Source: Pseudomonas subflava (lineage in GTDB: Bacteria; Pseudomonadota; Gammaproteobacteria; Pseudomonadales; Pseudomonadaceae). From it: a DNA stretch of 64,000 bases. Shown here one piece after another: positions 1 through 7,030 of this stretch. A program made the position numbers and the translations under genes. The stretch covers positions 124,001 through 188,000 of the forward strand of contig NZ_JAMXBF010000006.1 of NCBI RefSeq assembly GCF_023823685.1, written 5' to 3'. The notes under the pieces were generated by a model, which was given only the letters and a program-made list of their open reading frames with translations, did no database searches and was not told the DNA's origin. The first letter of the stretch is position 1, and each line of letters begins with the position of its first letter.

Positions 1-452
1 GGCATGGCGTGGCTGATGGTCTTGAGGAAGTCCTTGTAGCTGATGATGCGGGCGCAGCGCCCTAGAGGACTGGCGGCCAGTTCCTCGAAGCTGGCGAGGC
101 TGTCGTCGAGGCTGGGCGGCGGGCTGCACAGGCCGTCGATGCGGCGCAGGTCGAAGTCGTCCAGGTGCTGGGTTTCGCGCTCGACCACCCCCATCAGCAC
201 GGCGCGTGCGGCGGCCTTGTCTTCCTGTACCGGCCCGGAGAGGGCATCGCGCGGCAGGTCCACCAGCCGCTGCAGGGGCGGCCCGGCCTGCCACCATAGG
301 CTCTGCGTCGGCACCGGCAGCGCCATGAACGGCAGCCGCAGTGTGCGCGCTCGCTCGAACACCATGCGCGGCACACGCCCGCTCAAACCCAGGCGCTGGG
401 CCAGGGCAGACAGGCGTGAGGCAATGCTGGTGGGGGATTCGGAGAGGCTCAT
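1..452 (-). CDS. Hypothetical protein, 3' end cut by the window edge
   Basis: An unbroken minus-strand frame runs from an ATG at 452 off the left edge (150 codons visible, no stop). The visible part starts MSLSESPTSIASRL, is soluble in character, and shows no signal peptide, membrane segment or motif I recognise. It is divergent from the DUF2835 gene with a 150-bp gap. Codon use is GC-rich at third positions like the neighbours, which supports real coding. I do not recognise the family; it may be one of the uncharacterised Pseudomonas proteins found upstream of pyrD. Confidence 0.7.
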   Translation of the reverse strand, partial: MSLSESPTSIASRLSALAQRLGLSGRVPRMVFERARTLRLPFMALPVPTQSLWWQAGPPLQRLVDLPRDALSGPVQEDKAAARAVLMGVVERETQHLDDFDLRRIDGLCSPPPSLDDSLASFEELAASPLGRCARIISYKDFLKTISHAM

Positions 453-602
453 GACCCGCGGGACACTCCAGGTGCTTGGAGTTGAGTGTGGCAGAGCGGA
501 AGTTCGGCTGCACTATCGCACTGCGCGAGGTCTATGGCCCTGAGGGGCGGGATTTTTCGCGCCTGTGGCAGAATGAATCCGATCATTGTCGAGGATGCCT
601 CC

Positions 603-824
603 ATGCCCAGCCTGGTGCTGGATATCGCGTTGCCTGCCGAGCGCTACCTGGCCGTATACCAGGGGCGTGCCAACCGGGTCCTGCTGCACAGCCGCGACGG
701 CCGCAAGGTCAGCCTGCCGGCCCATCACCTGCGGCCGTTCCTGCGTCATGACGGCATCCACGGCGTATTCGAGCTGGAATTCAGCGCGGAAGGCGAGCTG
801 CTGGGCCTGCGCCAGTTGCGCTAA
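603..824 (+). CDS. DUF2835 family small protein
   Basis: A 73-residue protein beginning [16 protein letters not shown]. The pattern of an N-terminal beta strand, then YLAVYQG, a [15 protein letters not shown] segment and an FELEF strand near the end is what I know from the DUF2835 family, a short conserved gammaproteobacterial family of unknown function. It lies 94 bp upstream of pyrD on the same strand. No signal peptide or membrane segment is visible. The ATG at 603 follows GAGGATGCCTCC, an acceptable ribosome-binding site. Function unknown. Confidence 0.8.
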   Translation: MPSLVLDIALPAERYLAVYQGRANRVLLHSRDGRKVSLPAHHLRPFLRHDGIHGVFELEFSAEGELLGLRQLR

Positions 825-870
825 GGCGCCTTATTACTCCCTTGCCTCGCCCGCGGCTAGTGCCGGCGGC

Positions 871-876
871 TATAAT
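871..876 (+). promoter_or_regulatory. Candidate sigma-70 -10 element before pyrD
   Basis: A perfect TATAAT lies 43 nt upstream of the pyrD ATG. The region at the -35 distance (about 848-853, CGCCCG) is poor, so this would be an extended or activated promoter if it is used. The hexamer is seen directly; its use is inferred. Confidence 0.4.
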
Positions 877-918
877 CGCGCCCTGCTTCCCACTGTCACT
901 ATCCGAGCCGACCCGCCC

Positions 919-1938
919 ATGTACGACCTGGCCCGCGCGCTGCTGTTCCGTCTTGCTCCCGAAACCTCCCACGAATTGTCCATCGACCTGATCGGTGCTG
1001 GCGGCCGCATGGGCCTCAACGGCCTGCTGTGCAAGGCACCGAGCCTGCCGGTGAGTGTGATGGGCCTGCAGTTCGACAATCCCGTCGGCCTGGCCGCCGG
1101 CCTGGACAAGAACGGCGACGCCATCGACGGTTTCGCCCAGCTCGGCTTCGGCTTCGTCGAGATCGGCACCGTGACCCCGCGCCCGCAGCCGGGCAACCCC
1201 AAGCCGCGCCTGTTCCGCCTGCCGGAAGCCTCCGCGATCATCAACCGCATGGGCTTCAACAACCACGGCGTCGATCACCTGCTGGCCCGCGTAGCGGCGG
1301 CCAAGTACAAGGGCGTGCTGGGCATCAACATCGGCAAGAACTTCGACACGCCGGTCGAGCGCGCGGTGGACGACTACCTGATCGGCCTGGACAAGGTCTA
1401 CGCCCACGCCAGCTACGTCACCGTCAACGTCAGCTCGCCCAACACCCCGGGCCTGCGCAGTCTGCAGTTCGGCGACCAGCTCAAGCAGCTGCTCGAGGCG
1501 TTGCGCCAGCGTCAGGAAGACCTGGCCGTGCTGCACGGCAAGCGCGTACCGCTGGCGATCAAGATCGCCCCGGACATGAGCGACGAGGAGACGGTGCAGG
1601 TGGCCCAGGCGCTGGTCGAAACCGGCATGGACGCGGTGATCGCCACCAACACCACGCTGGGACGTGAAGGGGTAGAGCATCTGCCGTTCGGCAACGAGGC
1701 CGGTGGCCTGTCCGGCGCGCCGGTGCGCGACAAGAGCACCCATACCGTGCGCGCGCTGGCCGGCGAGCTCAAGGGCCGTCTGCCGATCATCGCCGTGGGC
1801 GGCATCACCGAGGGCGCGCACGCGGCCGAGAAGATCGCCGCCGGCGCCAGCCTGGTACAGATCTATTCTGGATTCATCTACAAGGGCCCGGCGCTGATCC
1901 GCGAGGCGGTGGACGCCATCGCCGCGCTGCCGAAGTAG
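919..1938 (+). CDS. pyrD: Dihydroorotate dehydrogenase (quinone), class 2
   Basis: Catalyses oxidation of dihydroorotate to orotate with quinone reduction in pyrimidine synthesis, at the inner face of the membrane. The protein has 339 residues, the usual class 2 length. It has the N-terminal amphipathic helical segment ([15 protein letters not shown]) that docks to the membrane, the FMN-barrel start [14 protein letters not shown] near residue 55, [20 protein letters not shown], and the class 2 active-site serine in [11 protein letters not shown] near residue 175. The end has GGI and [14 protein letters not shown] phosphate-binding segments. The ATG at 919 is chosen over the long upstream open frame because it begins exactly at the family N-terminus. 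Confidence 0.97.
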   Translation: MYDLARALLFRLAPETSHELSIDLIGAGGRMGLNGLLCKAPSLPVSVMGLQFDNPVGLAAGLDKNGDAIDGFAQLGFGFVEIGTVTPRPQPGNPKPRLFRLPEASAIINRMGFNNHGVDHLLARVAAAKYKGVLGINIGKNFDTPVERAVDDYLIGLDKVYAHASYVTVNVSSPNTPGLRSLQFGDQLKQLLEALRQRQEDLAVLHGKRVPLAIKIAPDMSDEETVQVAQALVETGMDAVIATNTTLGREGVEHLPFGNEAGGLSGAPVRDKSTHTVRALAGELKGRLPIIAVGGITEGAHAAEKIAAGASLVQIYSGFIYKGPALIREAVDAIAALPK

Positions 1939-1991
1939 CGGGTGCGGGCACTGCGCAGCCTTGCGCTGCGGAGAGCTGGAAGATGGGCAAT

Positions 1992-2014
1992 AAAAAAGGG
2001 CCCCGGAGGGGCCC
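1992..2014 (-). terminator. Rho-independent terminator of rmf
   Basis: A GGGCCCC/GGGGCCC stem (1998-2004 with 2008-2014) is followed, read on the minus strand, by a run of six T. It faces the end of rmf; read on the plus strand no T-run follows, so it would be a weak stop for pyrD. Confidence 0.75.
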
Positions 2015-2074
2015 TCGGGCTCTCGCCCACCGCCCGGATGGGACGGTCTGGTTGAAGTCGGGGTGATCCTGTTC

Positions 2075-2290
2075 TCAGCCGACGGCGTGAAGTTCGTTGA
2101 GTCTGTGGATGCCGGCGGCGCCGGTCAGTCCGTCCCAGTTGTCACCGCGGCCCTCGCGCCAGCCGTTGATCCAGGCTTGACGGGTCGTGGGGTGGGTGAA
2201 AGGACACATATCGCGGGATTTACCATGAATGCCGTGCTGATAGCCGCGCAAGAAAGCTCGTTCCAACGGATCACGCTTAAGTCTTCTCAT
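2075..2290 (-). CDS. rmf: Ribosome modulation factor
   Basis: A 71-residue basic protein starting MRRLKRDPLERAFLRGYQ and containing the family motifs GYQHGIHGKS and AWINGWREGR. RMF binds the 30S subunit and drives dimerisation of 70S ribosomes into 100S hibernating particles in stationary phase. Length and sequence fit Pseudomonas RMF fully. It is divergent from rlmL with a 402-bp intergenic region that contains strong hairpins in the rmf leader, and has its own terminator downstream. Confidence 0.97.
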   Translation of the reverse strand: MRRLKRDPLERAFLRGYQHGIHGKSRDMCPFTHPTTRQAWINGWREGRGDNWDGLTGAAGIHRLNELHAVG

Positions 2291-2346
2291 CGGGTGTTGC
2301 CCTCACTGTTGACTGTTATGTCCCGTTGGCCCCTTGGTGGGACCAG

Positions 2347-2404
2347 GCAGAAAATGCTTCTGCGAGTGGGGCCCGCTGCCGGCGTGGCGGGCCACCTGCC
2401 GGCA
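2347..2404 (-). promoter_or_regulatory. Two hairpins in the rmf 5' leader region
   Basis: The 402-bp gap between rmf and rlmL (2291-2692) holds two clear inverted repeats just upstream of rmf. One is GCAGAA/TTCTGC at 2347-2363 with a 5-nt loop. The other is TGCCGGC/GCCGGCA at 2377-2404 with an inner GTGGC/GCCAC-type stem. If the rmf transcript starts further upstream, these fold in its leader. I see no clear promoter in the rest of the gap. Confidence 0.45.
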
Positions 2405-2692
2405 CCGTTGCGGTGTCGGCCTGAGTTGATTTCTATCGAATGCCTTTCACCCTGTGAATGATCGTTTTGTCATAAGGGCGTAACGTGAACGGGGGACGAG
2501 CCATAAGGTTCAACTCTTTTTTCGCTGTTCGATGGCCGCAGCCCGCGTGACGATTGAGTCTCGGCCGGCCGCGCAGGCGCTTTGCCATTGCGAACGGCTC
2601 TCGTCTGAGAGCGCTCTCTATTCCGACGAAGGGTCGCCTTGCGACCTTCCGTCACACTCGGCGGCGTGCCGCCTCGTTGACTGGATTCTCTT

Positions 2693-4885
2693 ATGTCTGA
2701 CCGCTACGAATTGATACTGACCTGCCCCAAGAGCCTGGAGGGCCTGCTGCTCGAGGAGGCCGGTGGCCTGGGGCTGGAAGAGGCCCGCGAGCAGACCGCC
2801 GCCGTGCGCGGCTTCGCGCCCATCGAGGTGGGCTACCGCCTGTGCCTGTGGTCGCGCCTGGCCAACCGGGTGCTGCTGGTGCTGCGCCGCTTCCCGGTAG
2901 CCAACGCCGAGGAGCTCTATCAGGGCGTGCTGGCGGTGGACTGGGCCGAACACCTGGACCCGGCCGGAACGTTGGCCGTGGAGTTCAGCGGCCACGGCGC
3001 CGGCATCGACAACACCCACTTCGGCGCGCTGAAGGTCAAGGACGCCATCGTCGACAAGCTGCGCACGCCGGCCGGCACCAGGCCCTCCATCGACAAGGTC
3101 GACCCGGACGTACGCGTACACCTGCGCCTGGATCGCGGCGAGGCGGTGCTGTCGCTGGACCTCTCCGGGCACAGCCTGCACCAGCGTGGCTACCGCCTGC
3201 AGCAAGGCGCCGCGCCACTTAAGGAAAACCTGGCCGCGGCCATCCTGATCCGCGCCGGCTGGCCGCGCATCGCCGCCGAGGGCGGCGCGCTGGCCGACCC
3301 CATGTGCGGTGTCGGCACCTTCCTGGTCGAGGCGGCGATGATCGCCACCGACATGGCGCCGAACCTGAAACGCGAGCGCTGGGGCTTCTCCAACTGGCTC
3401 GGCCATGTGCCGGCGATCTGGAAGAAGCTGCACGCCGAGGCCGAGCAGCGCGCCGCCGCCGGCCTGGCCAAGCCGCCGTTGTGGATTCGCGGCTACGAGG
3501 CCGATCCTCGGCTGATCCAGCCGGCGCGCAACAACATCGACCGCGCCGGCCTCGGCGAATGGGTCAAGCTGTACCAGGGCGAACTGGCCACCTTCGAGCC
3601 GCGTCCGGACAAGAACCAGACCGGCCTGATCGTCAGCAACCCGCCCTACGGCGAACGCCTGGGCGATGAGGCGAGCCTGCTGTATCTCTACCAGAACCTC
3701 GGCGAGCGCCTGCGCCAGAGCTGCCTGAACTGGGAGGCGGCGGTGTTCACCGGCGCGCCGGAGCTGGGCAAGCGCATGGGCCTGCGCAGTCACAAGCAGT
3801 ACGCCTTCTGGAACGGCGCGCTGCCGTGCAAGCTGCTGCTGTTCAAGGTGCTGCCTGAGCAGTTCGTCACCGGTGAGCGCAGCGAGCGGCGCCAGGCCGG
3901 CGGGGAGGGTGCTGCGGCGCCGGTGGCCAGCGAGCCGGCGCGCCTGTCCGAGGGCGGGCAGATGTTCGCCAACCGCCTGCAGAAGAACCTCAAGAGCCTG
4001 GGCAAGTGGGCGAAGAAGGCCGGCATCGAGTGCTACCGCCTGTATGACGCCGACATGCCCGAATACGCCCTGGCCATCGATCTATACCGCGACTGGGTGC
4101 ATGTGCAGGAATACGCGCCGCCGCGCTCCATCGACCCGGACAAGGCCCAGGCGCGCCTGCTCGATTCCCTGGCCGCCATTCCGGTGGCGCTGGGCATTTC
4201 GCCGGATAAGGTGGTGATCAAGCGCCGCGAGCGCCAGGCTGGCACCAAGCAGTACGAGCGCCAGGCCACGCAGGGCCAGTTCATGGAAGTGAACGAGGGC
4301 GGCTTGCGTCTGCTGGTCAACCTCACCGACTATCTGGACACCGGCCTGTTCCTCGATCACCGCCCGCTGCGCCTGCGCTTCCAGCAGGAGGCGGCCGGCA
4401 AGCGCTTCCTCAACCTGTTCTGCTACACCGCCACGGCCACCGTGCACGCGGCCAAGGGCGGCGCGCGCAGCACCACCAGCGTCGACCTGTCGAAGACCTA
4501 TCTGGACTGGGCGCGACGCAACCTGTCGCTGAATGGCTTCTCCGACAAGCAGCGCCTGGAGCAGGGCGACGTGATGGCCTGGCTGGAGGCCGACCGTGGC
4601 GAGTACGACCTGATCTTCATCGACCCTCCGACCTTCTCCAACTCCAAGCGCATGGAAGGGGTGTTCGACGTGCAGCGCGACCACGTGCGCCTGCTCGACC
4701 TGGCCATGGCCCGCCTGGGCAAGGGCGGCGTGCTGTACTTCTCCAACAACTTCCGCAAGTTCCAGCTCGACGAGAGCCTGGCCGAGCGTTACGCGGTGGA
4801 GGAGATCAGCGCGCAGACCGTCGACCAGGACTTCGCCCGCAACGCCAAGATCCACCGCGCCTGGCGCCTGACCGCCAAGGCCTGA
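2693..4885 (+). CDS. rlmL: Bifunctional 23S rRNA guanine methyltransferase RlmKL (m2G2445 / m7G2069)
   Basis: 730 residues, as expected for the fused RlmL-RlmK enzyme. An N-terminal ferredoxin-like/THUMP region covers roughly residues 1-155. The RlmL methyltransferase follows, with DPMCGVGTFLVEAA as SAM-binding motif I near residue 203 and the catalytic NPPYGERL near 318. The C-terminal half is the RlmK domain, with FLDHRPLR, FLNLFCYTATATVHAA, and DPPTFSNSKRM near residue 645. A short lysine/alanine-rich linker near residues 390-425 separates the two domains. It uses SAM to methylate the large-subunit rRNA during ribosome assembly. The ATG at 2693 begins at the family N-terminus. Confidence 0.96.
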   Translation: MSDRYELILTCPKSLEGLLLEEAGGLGLEEAREQTAAVRGFAPIEVGYRLCLWSRLANRVLLVLRRFPVANAEELYQGVLAVDWAEHLDPAGTLAVEFSGHGAGIDNTHFGALKVKDAIVDKLRTPAGTRPSIDKVDPDVRVHLRLDRGEAVLSLDLSGHSLHQRGYRLQQGAAPLKENLAAAILIRAGWPRIAAEGGALADPMCGVGTFLVEAAMIATDMAPNLKRERWGFSNWLGHVPAIWKKLHAEAEQRAAAGLAKPPLWIRGYEADPRLIQPARNNIDRAGLGEWVKLYQGELATFEPRPDKNQTGLIVSNPPYGERLGDEASLLYLYQNLGERLRQSCLNWEAAVFTGAPELGKRMGLRSHKQYAFWNGALPCKLLLFKVLPEQFVTGERSERRQAGGEGAAAPVASEPARLSEGGQMFANRLQKNLKSLGKWAKKAGIECYRLYDADMPEYALAIDLYRDWVHVQEYAPPRSIDPDKAQARLLDSLAAIPVALGISPDKVVIKRRERQAGTKQYERQATQGQFMEVNEGGLRLLVNLTDYLDTGLFLDHRPLRLRFQQEAAGKRFLNLFCYTATATVHAAKGGARSTTSVDLSKTYLDWARRNLSLNGFSDKQRLEQGDVMAWLEADRGEYDLIFIDPPTFSNSKRMEGVFDVQRDHVRLLDLAMARLGKGGVLYFSNNFRKFQLDESLAERYAVEEISAQTVDQDFARNAKIHRAWRLTAKA

Positions 4886-4970
4886 GCAGGGCTCCCATGA
4901 AAAAAAAGGCAGGACAGCCGTTTTTCACGGCGAAGCTGCCCGAAGGGCGGCGCTAGGGATGTACGCCATG

Positions 4971-5001
4971 AAAAAGCCCGCCATCTGGCGGGCTTTTCTT
5001 T
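4971..5001. terminator. Bidirectional terminator between rlmL and dacB
   Basis: GCCCGCC-ATCT-GGCGGGC (4976-4993) is flanked by AAAAA on the left and TTTTCTTT on the right. It can serve both convergent genes. Confidence 0.8.
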
Positions 5002-5010
5002 GCCACCGCG

Positions 5011-6441
5011 TCAGCGGCGGTAGATGTCCAGCAGCAGCTGGTCGAGGATCGCCGAGGCGCCCCAGGGCCGCGGGTCGTTGATGATCGCCACCACCACCCA
5101 GTTCTTGCCTTTGGCCGTGCGGGTGAAGCCGGCGATGGCGCGCACGTTGTTCAGGGTGCCGGTCTTGATATGGGCCTGGCCTTCCATGCCGGTGCGCTTG
5201 AGGCGCTTGCGCATGGTGCCGTCCATGCCCACCAGCGGCATCGAGGCGATGAACTCCGCCGCGTAGGGGCTGTGCCAGGCGGCCTGAAGCATGCCGGCCA
5301 TCTCGCGGGCGCTGACCCGTTCGGCGCGCGACAGGCCGGAGCCGTTCTCGATCACCAGGTGCGGCGCGGTGATGCCCTTCTTCGCCAGCCAGCCACGGAT
5401 CACCCGTTGTGCGGCCTTGGCGTCGTCCGGGTCGGCACGGTCGCGGAAGGTCTGGCCGAGGCTGAGGAACAGCTGCTGGGCCATGGTGTTGTTGCTGTAC
5501 TTGTTGATGTCGCGGATGACTTCCACCAGGTCCGGCGAGAAAGTGCGCGCCAGCAGCTGGGCCTTCTCCGGCACGTCGCCGACGCGGTCCTTGCCGAGGA
5601 TGCTGCCGCCCAGTTCCTGCCAGATGGCGCGCACGGCGCCGGCGGCGTAGCCGGGGTGATCGAGCAGGGCCAGGTAGGTCTGCGCGCTGCAGCCCTCGGC
5701 CAGCTTGCCGGTGACCATCAGGGTGGTGCCGTCGAACTGGGTCACCGGGTTGTAACGCACGTCCGGCCAGGCCGGGCACTTGGCGGCGCCGAGGGCCTTG
5801 ACCTTGTTGTCGATGCGCACATTGGTCAGCGGCGGCTCCATCATCACGCTGACCTTGCCGCCCGAGGTGCGGGCGATCATGCGCACGGCCTTGAGGTTGA
5901 CCAGCAGCGAGTCGGGGCCGACCAGGAAGGGCTTGTTCGGGTTGCCGCCGTCGTCGTTGAAGGCCGGCAGCTGCGGCTGGTTGAAGTGGCTGCGGTCCAG
6001 CACCAGGTCGCCGGTGATCTGCTGCACGCCGTTGGCGCGCAGGTCACGCATCATCAGCCAGAGCTTTTCCATGTTCAGCTTGGGGTCGCCGCCGCCCTTG
6101 AGATAGAGGTTGCCGTTGAGCACCCCATTCTTCAGCGGGCCGTCGCCATAGAACTCGGTGCGCCACTGGTGGGTGGGGCCGAGCAGTTCGAGGGCGGCGT
6201 AGGTGGTGACCAGCTTCATGGTCGAGGCCGGGTTCACCGACACGTCGGCGTTGTGGATGATGCCGCCGTCGCCCTCCAGCGGCAGGGCCACCACGGATAG
6301 GCTGGCGGGCTTGAGCTTGTTGGCCTTGAGTGCCTGCTGGACCTTGGCCGGCAGCACGCTGCTGACCTGGGCGGCGGAAAGGGGGAGGGCGACGGGAGCG
6401 AGCAGGGAGACGACGAGGAGACTGCGGAGCGTTTTGATCAT
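5011..6441 (-). CDS. dacB: D-alanyl-D-alanine carboxypeptidase/endopeptidase (PBP4, peptidase S13)
   Basis: A 476-residue periplasmic low-molecular-weight penicillin-binding protein. A signal peptide is visible (MIKTLRSLLVV... ending LSAAQ near residue 25). Active-site motifs are in the order expected for the family: SxxK as STMK near residue 72, SxN as SNN in INKYSNNTM near 325, and KTG in AHIKTGTLNN near 427. Family S13 enzymes trim peptidoglycan pentapeptides and cut DD-crosslinks. The long insert between SxxK and SxN typical of S13 is present. It is divergent from yggL and ends at a shared terminator with rlmL. Confidence 0.95.
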   Translation of the reverse strand: MIKTLRSLLVVSLLAPVALPLSAAQVSSVLPAKVQQALKANKLKPASLSVVALPLEGDGGIIHNADVSVNPASTMKLVTTYAALELLGPTHQWRTEFYGDGPLKNGVLNGNLYLKGGGDPKLNMEKLWLMMRDLRANGVQQITGDLVLDRSHFNQPQLPAFNDDGGNPNKPFLVGPDSLLVNLKAVRMIARTSGGKVSVMMEPPLTNVRIDNKVKALGAAKCPAWPDVRYNPVTQFDGTTLMVTGKLAEGCSAQTYLALLDHPGYAAGAVRAIWQELGGSILGKDRVGDVPEKAQLLARTFSPDLVEVIRDINKYSNNTMAQQLFLSLGQTFRDRADPDDAKAAQRVIRGWLAKKGITAPHLVIENGSGLSRAERVSAREMAGMLQAAWHSPYAAEFIASMPLVGMDGTMRKRLKRTGMEGQAHIKTGTLNNVRAIAGFTRTAKGKNWVVVAIINDPRPWGASAILDQLLLDIYRR

Positions 6442-6628
6442 ATGGCACTGGCCCAGAAGAAAGAGGGGCGAAAAGAGGTGCGGTCGGGATGCGGCGCATT
6501 ATGCCCGATGCCTCCGGCCTCGGGGGACCGAACGACGGGACCTGCGCTTTTTTCTGAACGTGCGGGCAGCCGCCGCTTCAACCTGCTAGAGTGCCGCCCG
6601 TGCAACCATCGAGTATCTAGGAGTGTAT

Positions 6629-6970
6629 ATGGCCACCAACCGTTCCCGCCGCCTGCGCAAGAAGCTGTGCGTCGACGAATTCCAGGAACTGGGCTGCGAG
6701 CTGACCCTGAACCTGCGCGAGGGCCTGAGCGAGGCGGAGATCGACGAGTTCCTCGACGCCTTCCTGCTCGACGCCATCGAGGGCAACGGTCTGGGCTATG
6801 TCGGCGGTGAGGACTACGGCTTCGTCTGCCTGGGCAAGCGCGGCTCGGTCAACGAAGAGCAACGCAGCCAGCTGGAAGCCTGGCTCAAGGGCCGCAAGGA
6901 ACTGAGCGACTTCACCCTCAGCCCGCTGCTGGACGTCTGGTACCCGGATAATCCGATCGCCAACGCCTGA
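6629..6970 (+). CDS. YggL-family 50S ribosome-binding protein
   Basis: A 113-residue protein starting MATNRSRRLRKKLCVDEF. The basic N-terminal tail, then QELGCELTLNLREGLS, DAFLLDAIEGNGL and the C-terminal LLDVWYPDN match the YggL (DUF469) family, which is described as binding the large ribosomal subunit. The ATG at 6629 is preceded by AGGAG at optimal spacing. A GTG two codons earlier is in frame but falls inside the ribosome-binding site. It sits alone between dacB (divergent) and a terminator. Confidence 0.88.
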   Translation: MATNRSRRLRKKLCVDEFQELGCELTLNLREGLSEAEIDEFLDAFLLDAIEGNGLGYVGGEDYGFVCLGKRGSVNEEQRSQLEAWLKGRKELSDFTLSPLLDVWYPDNPIANA

Positions 6971-6988
6971 TCCCTGCGTGCAAGCGAA

Positions 6989-7014
6989 AAGCCCGGCCTA
7001 GGCCGGGCTTTTTC
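6989..7014. terminator. Bidirectional terminator after yggL
   Basis: AAGCCCGGCC-TA-GGCCGGGCTT followed by TTT on the plus strand and an A-rich run on the left. It is shared by yggL and the convergent HD-GYP gene. Confidence 0.8.
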
Positions 7015-7030
7015 ATGGGCGCTCGATCGA

